Position numbers and translations under genes: made by a program
The notes under the pieces: model-generated
The model's input: only the letters and a program-made list of their open reading frames with translations
What the model was told of the DNA's origin: nothing
Database searches by the model: none
From: Caldilineae bacterium
GTDB lineage: Bacteria > Chloroflexota > Anaerolineae > J102
Assembly (NCBI GenBank): GCA_011192085.1
Contig: DUEQ01000524.1
Span: 1 to 15,788, forward strand
Reading direction: 5' to 3'
DNA length: 15,788 nt
Part shown: positions 1 to 7,102 of the stretch, in pieces
Layout: each line of letters starts with the position of its first letter
How positions within the stretch are numbered: the first letter of the stretch is position 1

Positions 1-164
1 AGCCAGATTTACAATCCGCCACGTTCGAACGCCTAAACCCACATCGAATTGTAACTAGGACTTTTCGTGATTGCGTAGACGCAAGAAACCGGGTTTCAAA
101 CTGACTTCAGTTGAGAGCCTGTATGATCCAAAGCGCCATACATCGACCGTAGCGCAACCTTCGC
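1..164. other. Non-coding flank with small palindromes
   Basis: I see no convincing gene here. The stretch holds small palindromes. A 13-base near-palindrome at 85-97 has arms GAAACC and GGTTTC around one central base. A 6-bp stem with a 2-base centre sits at 99-112 (AACTGA/TCAGTT). A weak inverted pair TTACAAT/ATTGTAA lies at 9-15 and 48-54. None is followed by a T-run on the minus strand, so none is a convincing terminator for the gene ending at 165. It is best read as repeat-derived intergenic DNA cut by the window edge. Confidence 0.5.
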
Positions 165-626
165 TCACCCTCGCACCACGCCCGCACTGCCCGCGGTGAC
201 GATGGGCGACTTATGGCAATGCACCAGCTTCCAGTCCCACGCATCCTCCTCTCCGAAGTTGTGGAAGACCCGAGTTTCGTTGTGGGACAAGTGTTGGACG
301 CGCGTTCCTTGCAATACCCGAACGAATAGGGTGTAGGTGAGGATGGCCGTCTTGCCGTACACCTGAATGCGCGGCTGCAAAACTTCATGCTCGATCCGCA
401 ATCCCACCAGATCCTCCACGCCCGCCCATGCGGCTCGATGCACCAAAATCTCCCGTAAATGAAAATCCAGGCCGTCGATGCGCACGGGCGAGATGTACCA
501 CTCGAAGAAGGAGACATCCTCCGCAGTCAGGGCCGCGTACGCGTCCGCGTCCCCATCCCAGATGGCTTGCAGGGAGCGGTCGAGGAGATCAAAGAGATGG
601 CGGGCGAGTTCGGAGGCGGGGTCCAT
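165..626 (-). CDS. SnoaL-like / CaMKII-association-domain-like protein
   Basis: This 153-residue protein has the look of the NTF2/SnoaL-like fold, in particular the branch related to the calcium/calmodulin kinase II association domain and DUF4440. The N-terminal helix leads into WDGDADAYAALTAEDVSFFE (about residues 23-42), where small acidic helices precede the first strand. The C-terminal part has ETRVFHN followed by WDWKLVHCHKSP (about 131-142), the final strand pair typical of these proteins. It is probably a small soluble cytoplasmic protein that dimerises around a hydrophobic pocket. No substrate can be named. The ATG at 626 has no Shine-Dalgarno sequence, and a copy of a short dispersed repeat begins only 4 nt upstream. 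There is no partner gene: the next gene is divergent. The fold assignment is fairly safe, the function unknown. Confidence 0.75.
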   Translation of the reverse strand: MDPASELARHLFDLLDRSLQAIWDGDADAYAALTAEDVSFFEWYISPVRIDGLDFHLREILVHRAAWAGVEDLVGLRIEHEVLQPRIQVYGKTAILTYTLFVRVLQGTRVQHLSHNETRVFHNFGEEDAWDWKLVHCHKSPIVTAGSAGVVRG

Positions 627-630
627 GGCG

Positions 631-646
631 GTGTTCAGTAATCAGT
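631..646 (-). repeat. Short dispersed leader repeat, copy A
   Basis: Read on the minus strand the core is ACTGATTACTGAACAC. It ends 4 nt before the start codon of the SnoaL-like gene. It differs by one base from copy C at 12590-12605 and by three from copy B at 4674-4689. On the plus strand GTGTTCAG occurs twice, at 631-638 and 645-652, so the repeat itself contains a direct duplication. All three copies point the same way relative to the downstream gene. Confidence 0.7.
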
Positions 647-671
647 GTTCAGAAGGAAAGGCGTGTGGGTG

Positions 672-729
672 GCAGATATCAGGTAGCAGGAGGCAGGTTG
701 AGGGATGTCACTTGCCACTTGCGATCTGC
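672..729. repeat. Weak inverted repeat, intergenic
   Basis: GCAGAT at 672-677 and ATCTGC at 724-729 are inverted. Between them lie purine-rich GCAGG-type and CACTTGCC-type segments. It looks like a decayed hairpin repeat in the divergent gap between the SnoaL-like gene and the glycosyltransferase. No coding or promoter role can be shown. Confidence 0.3.
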
Positions 730-778
730 AAACTTTTGCGCCGTGACATGAGACGACGGTGATTTAAGCGTCAAACTC

Positions 779-797
779 GCCAGATTGCGAATCTGGC
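779..797. repeat. Perfect 8-bp hairpin
   Basis: GCCAGATT and AATCTGGC form a perfect 8-bp stem around the loop GCG. No T-run follows on either strand within a few bases, so it is not a standard terminator. The first bases of the window (2-9) also read GCCAGATT, which hints at a second, decayed copy of the same element. Confidence 0.5.
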
Positions 798-851
798 TGG
801 ACGCACGTCTACAAAATCGTAATTTACTGATTCTCCCGAAGGGCCTGGATT

Positions 852-880
852 TTGTCAAACGCCCCCCTTGCGGGTATCGT
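852..880 (+). promoter_or_regulatory. Predicted promoter for the glycosyltransferase, leaderless type
   Basis: A -35 box TTGTCA (852-857, 5/6 to consensus) is separated by 17 bases from a -10 box TATCGT (875-880, 4/6). The ATG at 888 follows after exactly 7 bases, so transcription would begin at the start codon. There is no Shine-Dalgarno sequence before that ATG. The TTG that could serve as an upstream in-frame start (852) is the beginning of the -35 box. Confidence 0.45.
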
Positions 881-887
881 TGGCCCC

Positions 888-2015
888 ATGGCCGCGAGAC
901 GCTTTCTCTTCCTTTTTTCCGACACCGGCGGCGGGCACCGGGCCGGCGCACAGGCCGTGGCCCAGGCCCTGCACGACCTCTACGGCGATGCGGTTCGCGT
1001 CACCCTGGTGGATGCGCTGGTCTACTCCCGCAAATGGCCCTTCCACCGCTTCCCCGCCTGGTATCCCGCCATGCTGCGAGGAGGGGCCATCCCCTGGAAG
1101 ATCGGCTTTCGTTTGACTGACCGCGCCTTCGCGGTGGAGGCGCTCACCCGGCTGGCCTACCCCTACGTGCGCCCGGCCCTGCGCGCCCTCTTCCAGGAAC
1201 ACCCCGCGGATGTCATCGTTAGCTTTCACGCCCTGCTCAACCGACTGTTGGGCCTGGGCGTCGCCGAAGCGCCCCACCCCATCGCCACCGCCACCGTCGT
1301 CCTCGACATACTTTCGGCCCACGCGCTGTGGTTCGGCCGCGGGCTGGATCGCTACTTCTTGCCCCGCAAGGGCATGACAGCTCGGGCCCAGACTCTGGGC
1401 GTCCCCCGCGAAAAGATCATCCCTGCGGGGATGCCCGTGCGCCGCGAGATGGTCGAGGCCGCGACCATGCCCAAAGCTCGGGCAAGAAAGCTTCTGGGCC
1501 TGGAGGAGGAGGGGAGGATCGTGCTCGTGGTGGGGGGAGGGGAAGGCATGGGGCCCATGCCAGCGGTGGTGCAGGCTCTGCTGGCTCGAAAACCCCAGGC
1601 CCAGATCATCGCCATGGCCGGACGCAATCGCACCCTTCGCCACAACCTCCTCGCCCTGGCCTCCTCCCAGCCTCTGCGCGTCGAAGGATTCACCAACCAG
1701 ATGCACCTGTGGCTGCGGGCTGCGGACATCCTCGTCACCAAAGCGGGGCCCAACACCCTGGCCGAAGCCTTCGTCATGGCTTTGCCCATCGTCCTTTACA
1801 CCGCCATTCCCGGCCAGGAGGAGGGGAATGTGCTGCTGGTGCAGGAACATGACGCGGGCGTGTGGGCGCCAGGCCCGAACCGGGCCGCGGACGCGGTCTT
1901 GGCCCTGCTGGCGGATGAATCCCGACGGCGGGCCATGGCGCGTCGGGCAGGCGAGCTGGCCACGCCGCGCGCAGCCGCGACCATCGCCCGCGAGCTCTTC
2001 AGCCTGGCGCGATGA
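888..2015 (+). CDS. MGDG-synthase-type glycosyltransferase (GT28 family)
   Basis: This 375-residue protein probably transfers a sugar from a nucleotide donor to diacylglycerol or a similar lipid at the inner face of the membrane. Its N-terminal domain opens with FLFLFSDTGGGHRAGAQAV (about 6-24), the glycine-rich loop of MGDG synthases and bacterial diacylglycerol glucosyltransferases. The C-terminal half is MurG-like: VVGGGEGMGP (214-223) starts the second Rossmann fold, and TKAGPNTLAEA (284-294) with the following IPGQEEGN form the donor-binding segment. I chose the ATG at 888 because family members begin a few residues before the glycine loop. An in-frame TTG at 852 would add 12 residues of no recognisable use. 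There is no signal peptide or membrane helix. It is alone, convergent with topA. The sugar and acceptor cannot be told from sequence. Confidence 0.85.
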   Translation: MAARRFLFLFSDTGGGHRAGAQAVAQALHDLYGDAVRVTLVDALVYSRKWPFHRFPAWYPAMLRGGAIPWKIGFRLTDRAFAVEALTRLAYPYVRPALRALFQEHPADVIVSFHALLNRLLGLGVAEAPHPIATATVVLDILSAHALWFGRGLDRYFLPRKGMTARAQTLGVPREKIIPAGMPVRREMVEAATMPKARARKLLGLEEEGRIVLVVGGGEGMGPMPAVVQALLARKPQAQIIAMAGRNRTLRHNLLALASSQPLRVEGFTNQMHLWLRAADILVTKAGPNTLAEAFVMALPIVLYTAIPGQEEGNVLLVQEHDAGVWAPGPNRAADAVLALLADESRRRAMARRAGELATPRAAATIARELFSLAR

Positions 2016-2016
2016 C

Positions 2017-2221
2017 CTCACGCCAAGGCGCAAAGGCCGCTTCTTTTACAGGTCGTATCACCCGATCTCTTGCCACGAAGGCCCGAAGGTAACGACGACG
2101 CGCAGGTTTTCGTCATTTTTTCTTCGCGCCGTCGCGCCCTGCGTGTCCTTCGTGGCTCATAATGGGCTCGCGTATCGTTACCTTCTCCTCTTCCCCGTGC
2201 GATTTGACGTCCTGGCGTGAG
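2017..2221. repeat. Nested inverted repeats in the convergent gap before topA
   Basis: The 239-base gap between two convergent genes is dense with inverted pairs. The outer pair is CTCACGCCA (2017-2025) with TGGCGTGAG (2213-2221). An inner 10-bp pair is GCCACGAAGG (2072-2081) with CCTTCGTGGC (2147-2156), and inside it lies CGCAGG (2101-2106) with CCTGCG (2138-2143). A further 10-bp pair, GAAGGTAACG (2085-2094) with CGTTACCTTC (2176-2185), crosses the inner hairpin and so would compete with it. The region could act as a two-way terminator or simply be a dispersed repeat. I see no gene in it. Confidence 0.6.
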
Positions 2222-2254
2222 ACTATCGTTGACACGTCAGACGCTCACACGCCC

Positions 2255-4663
2255 CTACGCCTTCACGCCCTCCTTCGCCAGCTTCAGAGCCTCCTTCAAA
2301 GGCATGGAGAAATCGCAGTCAGGGTTCGCGCATTTGGCCGCGCTCTTGTTGGCCTTCACCAACACGCTGCCGCACTTGGGGCAGGTCACGTGGATGGGCT
2401 CCTTCCAGGTGACGAAATCGCACTTGGGCCAGGTTTCACACCCGTAGAAAATGCGCCCCTTGCGGCTGCGCTTCTTGACGATGCGGCCGCCGCATTTCGG
2501 GCATGTCACCCCCGTATCCTCCACGATGGGACGGGTGTATTTGCAGGTAGGATAGTTGGAGCAGCCAATGAACTTGCCGTAGCGCCCCTCGCGGATGACC
2601 AGCTCCCCGCCGCATTCGGGGCAGGTCTCGCCGATCTTCTCCGGCTCGATCTGTTGGCGCTGCATGGTCGCGCCCGCGGTCTCCACGGCCTGGGCGAAAG
2701 GGCCGTAGAACTGGCGCAACACCTCCACCCGATCCTCCTCGCCCCGGGCGATGCGGTCCAGCTCCTCCTCCATGCGCGCGGTGAAATCCACATTGATGTA
2801 GCGGCCAAAATGCTGCACCAACAGATCGCTCACCGTCATGCCGAGCTTGGTGGGATGGAAGAACCTGCCCTTCTTCTCCACATAGCCCCGATCCTGGATG
2901 GTGGATAGGATGGTGGCATAGGTGGAGGGGCGTCCGATACCGTATTGCTCCAAAGCTTTGACCAGGGAAGCTTCGGTGTAGCGGGGCGGAGGTTGTGTGA
3001 AATGCTGTTTGGGAATGAGTTCGATCAGGTCGAGAAGCTCGCCCACAGTCAGGGGCGGGATCTCCTTATTCTCCAACGCTTCCTCCTCCCGGCGTTTTTC
3101 CTCGACCGATTTGGAGGGTTCATACACTTTGAGGAAACCGGGAAAGCGTAAGGAGGAGCCCGAAGCCCGGAAGAGATAACGTTTATTCCCACCGGCAGGC
3201 CCCGCTTCCACCTCGACGGTTAAGGTGTCATAGATAGCGGGCGTCATCTGGCTGGCCACGAACCGCTGCCAGATGAGCCGATAGAGCTTGTACTGGTCGT
3301 CGCTGAGATACTGGCGGACGCTTTCAGGCGTGCGGAAGACGGAGGTGGGGCGAATGGCCTCGTGCGCCTCCTGAGCGGAACGGGCCTTGGTGCGGTAGAT
3401 GGGCGGCTTCTTGGGCAGAAAAGCCTCGCCATAGCGTTCGACGATGAAGTCCCGGGCCTGGGCCTGGGACTCCTTGGCCACATTCGTGCTGTCGGTGCGC
3501 ATGTAGGTGATGAGGCCCACCGCGCCCTGGTCGCCCAGCTTGACGCCCTCGTACAACGACTGGGCCGCGCGCATGGTGCGACGGGCCGTGAAGTTGAGCT
3601 TGCGGGAAGCCTCCATCTGCATGGTGCTGGTGGTGAAGGGCGCGTAGGGGCGGCGCTGCCGCGTCCCCCTCTTGACCTTACTCACCATCCATTCCGCTTG
3701 CTCCAACTCGGAGACTACAGCCTGAGCCTCCTCACCTGTGCGAAGCTTGAAGGCTTTGCCATCGATGCGATGAAGTTTGGCCAGGAAATGGCGCTTTTCC
3801 GGCTCCTGCTTGGCCAGATCCGCGACGATGGACCAGTACTCCTCCGGGACAAAGGCCTCGATCTCCCGCTCCCGTTCCACCACCAGGCGCAGGGCCACCG
3901 ATTGCACCCGACCCGCGGAGAGGCCCCGGCGCACATTGCGCCACAGCAGTGGACTGATCTTGTAGCCCACCAAGCGATCGAGGATGCGGCGAGTCTGTTG
4001 CGCGTCCACGAGTTGCATATCGAGACGGCGGGCGTGCTGGAAGGCCTCATCCACCGCGCTCTGGGTGATCTCGTGGAACACGACGCGCTTCGCGCGCTCA
4101 GGTTCCAGGCCCGTGGCCTCCTGCACATGCCAAGCGATGGCCTCACCCTCCCGGTCGGGGTCGGTGGCCAGATACACTTCTTCGGCCTCCTCCACCGCCT
4201 CCTTCAACTCCCGCACCAGCTTCTTCTTATCCCGCGGCACATAGTAGATAGGCTCGAAATCGTGATCCAAGTCCACCGAGAGCTTGGACTTGTAGAGATC
4301 GCGCACATGTCCCACCGACGCTTTCACGTGGTATCCGCGGCCCAAAAAACGGCCGATGGTGCGGGCCTTGGCCGGGGATTCGACAATGACCAGCTTACCC
4401 TTACGCTGGCCCGGGGTTTGAGCCTTGCGCTTGCTGCGAGACGCGCGTTGGGTGGATTTTTTGGCGCTGCTTTTCTTTTTGGTTTTCTTCACCGGATCGG
4501 GCTTGGGCAGGCCCTCGTGCGCAGGGGTGTAGCCCATGCGGAACATCTTCGCGCCGCAAACGGGGCACACGCCGCGCGTGCCGGGCGCGCCCGATTCGGT
4601 GTAGACGGGCGTGGGATTCAGCATCTCACGCTTGGTTTTGCATTTGACGCAGTAAGCTTCCAT
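2255..4663 (-). CDS. topA: DNA topoisomerase I (type IA) with N-terminal DUF5679-like zinc ribbon
   Basis: This 802-residue enzyme relaxes negative supercoils through a 5'-phosphotyrosine intermediate. The Toprim domain starts at KLVIVESPAKA (about 90-100) with the metal triad in ATDPDREGE (D168, D170, E172). SAGRVQSVALRL follows at 249-260. The catalytic tyrosine is Y387 in LITYMRTDST. Three C-terminal zinc fingers are visible: CPECG, CPKCG with CETWPKC, and CPKCG with CANPDC. The unusual part is the first 90 residues: a CxxC...CxxC zinc ribbon (C5, C8, C33, C36), like the small DUF5679 proteins, followed by a Lys/Arg-rich linker (59-90). Typical bacterial TopA starts almost directly at the Toprim domain. 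The gene lies 40 bp downstream of dprA, and that gap is almost wholly a dispersed repeat. Confidence 0.96.
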   Translation of the reverse strand: MEAYCVKCKTKREMLNPTPVYTESGAPGTRGVCPVCGAKMFRMGYTPAHEGLPKPDPVKKTKKKSSAKKSTQRASRSKRKAQTPGQRKGKLVIVESPAKARTIGRFLGRGYHVKASVGHVRDLYKSKLSVDLDHDFEPIYYVPRDKKKLVRELKEAVEEAEEVYLATDPDREGEAIAWHVQEATGLEPERAKRVVFHEITQSAVDEAFQHARRLDMQLVDAQQTRRILDRLVGYKISPLLWRNVRRGLSAGRVQSVALRLVVEREREIEAFVPEEYWSIVADLAKQEPEKRHFLAKLHRIDGKAFKLRTGEEAQAVVSELEQAEWMVSKVKRGTRQRRPYAPFTTSTMQMEASRKLNFTARRTMRAAQSLYEGVKLGDQGAVGLITYMRTDSTNVAKESQAQARDFIVERYGEAFLPKKPPIYRTKARSAQEAHEAIRPTSVFRTPESVRQYLSDDQYKLYRLIWQRFVASQMTPAIYDTLTVEVEAGPAGGNKRYLFRASGSSLRFPGFLKVYEPSKSVEEKRREEEALENKEIPPLTVGELLDLIELIPKQHFTQPPPRYTEASLVKALEQYGIGRPSTYATILSTIQDRGYVEKKGRFFHPTKLGMTVSDLLVQHFGRYINVDFTARMEEELDRIARGEEDRVEVLRQFYGPFAQAVETAGATMQRQQIEPEKIGETCPECGGELVIREGRYGKFIGCSNYPTCKYTRPIVEDTGVTCPKCGGRIVKKRSRKGRIFYGCETWPKCDFVTWKEPIHVTCPKCGSVLVKANKSAAKCANPDCDFSMPLKEALKLAKEGVKA

Positions 4664-4673
4664 GTAAATTCCA

Positions 4674-4689
4674 GTATTCAGTGAGCAGT
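4674..4689 (-). repeat. Short dispersed leader repeat, copy B
   Basis: Read on the minus strand the core is ACTGCTCACTGAATAC, 13 of 16 identical to copy A. It ends 10 nt before the topA start codon. Together with its flanks (about 4672-4702) it fills almost the whole 40-base gap between dprA and topA, so any topA ribosome-binding or regulatory signal must lie within or beside it. Confidence 0.65.
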
Positions 4690-4703
4690 AATCTGTAATC
4701 CGT

Positions 4704-5807
4704 TTACTCGATCTTGTAAACCGGCCCCGGCTCGCGAGCGAGGACGTACTTCATGCCCCCCACCGACCGGACCATGCCCTTGAGCTCCATCATGGCCAGG
4801 GCGCTACTGACCTGGTTCACGGGCAGGCCAGCCTCCCGGCGGATCTCGTCCACATGACGGGGTTCTGCGGAGAGCAGGTCCAACAGTTGGGCTTCGAGGG
4901 GGTCCTCAGGCAGGGTCAGACGGGCGTCTACATACTGGGCCGCGCGGGTCAGGTTCAAGGCTTCGAGGATATCATTGGCTTCGGTGACGGGCGTAGCGCC
5001 CTCCTTGAGCAGACGATTGGGGCCCTCGCTGTTGCGGGAGAGAATACCGCCGGGGATGGCGAAGACCTCGCGCCCCTGCTCCAAAGCCTGTCTGGCGGTG
5101 ATGATCGCGCCCGAATTCCAGGGACAGGCCACGACCAGCACGCCCAGGCTCAGTCCGCTTATGATGCGATTGCGGGCGGGAAAGTTACGGGCGTCAGGGC
5201 GCATGCCCAGGGGCTGCTCGCTGATGAGCGCGCCCTGCTCGACGATGGCTCGGGCCAAATCGAGGTGTTCGGGCGGATACACGCGGTCGAGGCCATTGCC
5301 CAGCACGGCGATGGTGCGCCCGCCCTCGTCCAAAGCCGCGCGATGCGCAGCCGCGTCGACCCCGCGGGCCAGCCCGCTGACGACGGTCACGCCCGCGCGG
5401 GCCAGCTCCGTCACCAGCTTGCGGGTCACTTCCTTATCATAATCTGTGGCCCGGCGGGTGCCCACCACAGCCACAGCCCATTCATCCTCGGGCCGCAACT
5501 CGCCGCGCAGATAAAGCAGGGGCGGGGCCGAATCGATGCGCTTGAGATTGGAGGGATAGTCGGGATCATCCCAAACGAGGACCCGCACATTCGCGGCCTC
5601 CGCCTTCGCCAGCTCCGCGTCCAGGTCCAGCCGAGCGCGGGCGTCCAGCAGATTGCGAATGGAGCGTTGGTCCAGGCCGATCGCCATGAGCTCCTCTTCT
5701 GACGCGTTCCAAGCCGCTTTCACATCGCCGAACGCGTGGAGCAGGGCCCGCAACCGTTTGGAGCCAATGCCCGAAACCAGGTTGAAGCCGATCCAGTACT
5801 TGAGCAT
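4704..5807 (-). CDS. dprA: DNA processing protein DprA (Smf)
   Basis: DprA binds single-stranded DNA and loads RecA onto it, protecting incoming DNA in transformation. This 367-residue form has all the usual parts. An N-terminal helix-hairpin region contains LVSGIGSKRLRALL (about 10-23). The Rossmann-like core has AVVGTRRATDYD (113-124), TVVSGLARGVDAAAH (141-155), AVLGNGLDRVYP (167-178), NFPARNRIISGLS (208-220) and SGAIITA (232-238). A C-terminal winged helix spans about 303-356. The frame stays open to a TTG at 5894, but the 29 extra residues match nothing. A perfect -10 box at 5868-5873 lies inside that extension, so the ATG at 5807 is the better start. It lies between ychF and topA on the same strand. 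Competence in this organism is not shown by the gene alone, because dprA is widespread. Confidence 0.94.
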   Translation of the reverse strand: MLKYWIGFNLVSGIGSKRLRALLHAFGDVKAAWNASEEELMAIGLDQRSIRNLLDARARLDLDAELAKAEAANVRVLVWDDPDYPSNLKRIDSAPPLLYLRGELRPEDEWAVAVVGTRRATDYDKEVTRKLVTELARAGVTVVSGLARGVDAAAHRAALDEGGRTIAVLGNGLDRVYPPEHLDLARAIVEQGALISEQPLGMRPDARNFPARNRIISGLSLGVLVVACPWNSGAIITARQALEQGREVFAIPGGILSRNSEGPNRLLKEGATPVTEANDILEALNLTRAAQYVDARLTLPEDPLEAQLLDLLSAEPRHVDEIRREAGLPVNQVSSALAMMELKGMVRSVGGMKYVLAREPGPVYKIE

Positions 5808-5867
5808 GAAGGGCGTTTCTATGAAATCGGAATAGCGGGTGAGCGCGCCTGAACCGTGGTCGATCCC

Positions 5868-5873
5868 ATTATA
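5868..5873 (-). promoter_or_regulatory. Candidate dprA -10 box overlapping the ychF stop codon
   Basis: On the minus strand the bases read TATAAT, a perfect -10 box, and they contain the TAA stop codon of ychF (5869-5871). Transcription would start near 5861, about 54 nt ahead of the dprA ATG at 5807. The -35 region is poor: the best choice, TTGTAC at 5889-5894, has only a 15-base spacer. Support therefore rests mainly on the -10 box. Confidence 0.4.
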
Positions 5874-6963
5874 TCGCAAAGCGGATGTGTACAATATCCC
5901 CGTCCTGGACGATATAATCCTTGCCCTCCAGCCGCAAGGTTCCCCGCTTGCGGGCCTCGGCCATGCCTCCCGCAGCCATCAGGTCCTCGAAGGAGACGAC
6001 TTCGGCGCGGATGAAACCCCGGGCCAGGTCGGTGTGAATGGCTGCGGCAGCCTCCACCGCGGTCGCACCCAACGGGATGGTCCACGCCCGCACTTCATCT
6101 TCGCCCACGGTGAAGAAACTCTGCACCCGCAGCAGCTTGTAGGACAGCCGGATGATGCGACTCAGGCCCGGCTCGGGGATGTCGAACTCGGCCAGGAACT
6201 CCCGGGCCTCCTTCGGATCCATCTGCGCCAGCTCCGCCTCCAGCTTACCCCGCAGCGCGGCCACAGCCACATGCTCCCCCTTGATGAGATCGCGGTAGTC
6301 CGCCGCGATGCGCTCATCCGCGTCGTCCTCGATGTTCAGCAAGATGAGGAGAGGCTTCTGAGAGAGGAGTGCGAATCCCCTGAGGAACTTCTCCTCCTCA
6401 GGCGTGAGCGCCACCTCGCGCACCGGGATCTCCTCCTCCAGCGCGGCCAACAGACGCTCCAGCAGGGCCTTCTCCTCGGCCAGGGCCTGCCGCTCCTTGG
6501 GATCGCCGCCCTTGCCCAACCGGGAGGCGATGCGTTCCAGCCGGTTGGTGATGATGGTCATGTCATTGAGGAGCAGCTCCGTCTCCATGATCTGGATGTC
6601 GCGGGCGGGATCGACATCGCCCTCGGGATGGAGGATGTTGGGATCGGTGAAAGCCCGCACCACATGCAGCAGCGCATCGTTCTGACTGATCTCGTTGAGG
6701 AGCGCGCCCGACAGGCCGCCCGCTTCGCCCATGCCGCGGGCTAGCCCCGCGATGTCGGTGTATTGCACCGTGGCGTAGGTCACCTTTTTGGGCCGATACA
6801 TCGTGGCCAGGCGATCCACCCGCTCATCTGGAACCTGCACCACTGCGGTGTGGACCTCCATCCGGCCGGAAGAGTAAGCTTCGGTGGGGACTTCGCCGCG
6901 GGTGAGTGCGTTGAAGACGGTGGTTTTTCCGCTGTTGGGGAGTCCGATAATGCCGATTTTCAT
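5869..6963 (-). CDS. ychF: YchF/OLA1-type P-loop ATPase
   Basis: YchF is a conserved Obg-family nucleotidase of the translation and stress-response network, unusual in preferring ATP. The 364 residues show the P-loop GLPNSGKTT (7-15), the switch II DIAGLARGMGEAGGLSG (70-86), a long charged coiled-coil insert (about 125-200) and the C-terminal TGS domain (about 280-363, ending DYIVQDGDIVHIRFAI). The nucleotide-specificity segment reads NIED (210-213), where E. coli YchF has NVNE, so the usual NxxE becomes NxxD. The frame stays open upstream into the divergent gene's leader, but the family always begins MKIGI, which fixes the start at 6963. A second ATG lies 9 bases further up. No Shine-Dalgarno sequence is present. 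Instead a -10 box lies 7 nt upstream. Confidence 0.95.
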   Translation of the reverse strand: MKIGIIGLPNSGKTTVFNALTRGEVPTEAYSSGRMEVHTAVVQVPDERVDRLATMYRPKKVTYATVQYTDIAGLARGMGEAGGLSGALLNEISQNDALLHVVRAFTDPNILHPEGDVDPARDIQIMETELLLNDMTIITNRLERIASRLGKGGDPKERQALAEEKALLERLLAALEEEIPVREVALTPEEEKFLRGFALLSQKPLLILLNIEDDADERIAADYRDLIKGEHVAVAALRGKLEAELAQMDPKEAREFLAEFDIPEPGLSRIIRLSYKLLRVQSFFTVGEDEVRAWTIPLGATAVEAAAAIHTDLARGFIRAEVVSFEDLMAAGGMAEARKRGTLRLEGKDYIVQDGDIVHIRFAI

Positions 6964-6970
6964 AAGACGC

Positions 6971-6999
6971 ATTGTACCAGTTTCCGGGAGGATTGGGAA
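6971..6999 (-). promoter_or_regulatory. Predicted ychF promoter, extended -10, leaderless type
   Basis: On the minus strand TTCCCA (6994-6999, 4/6) is followed after 17 bases by TACAAT (6971-6976, 5/6), preceded by TGG to give an extended -10. Seven bases separate the -10 from the ATG at 6963, so the mRNA would begin at the start codon itself. This fits the lack of a Shine-Dalgarno sequence. Confidence 0.55.
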
Positions 7000-7015
7000 A
7001 AGCGATGGCGGGCAG

Positions 7016-7043
7016 TTGAACAATCGCGTGGATATGGTATCAT
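7016..7043 (+). promoter_or_regulatory. Predicted promoter for the moeA-SRAP-recF run
   Basis: TTGAAC (7016-7021, 4/6), a 16-base spacer and TATCAT (7038-7043, 5/6) preceded by TGG (extended -10) make a plausible promoter. It is divergent from the ychF promoter, and the two -35 boxes are only 16 bases apart. Transcription would begin near 7050, giving a leader of about 50 nt. That is too short for a molybdenum-cofactor riboswitch. Confidence 0.5.
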
Positions 7044-7102
7044 CAGGTGGATAGGGATCGGCCCATGCCCGGCCCCATCCCCATCGCCCTCTCATCCCGC
7101 CC

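Noticed and set aside
855..2033. Long open frame opposite the glycosyltransferase
   Set aside because: It has no recognisable motif and a Gly/His/Gln-rich composition. The plus-strand gene has clear family motifs.
3362..4684. Long open frame on the plus strand opposite topA
   Set aside because: It mirrors codon positions of topA, has a low-complexity His/Leu/Gly composition and no family motifs. Long antisense frames are common in GC-rich genes.
5808..5894. N-terminal extension of DprA from the TTG at 5894
   Set aside because: The 29 residues match no DprA feature and overlap the ychF end. A -10 box lies inside the stretch.
5923..5928. TATAAT on the plus strand
   Set aside because: It lies inside ychF and no plus-strand gene follows, so it is a chance match.
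7044..7102. Molybdenum-cofactor riboswitch before the moeA-like gene
   Set aside because: The leader from the predicted start is only about 50 nt, too short for that riboswitch, and I see no matching structure.
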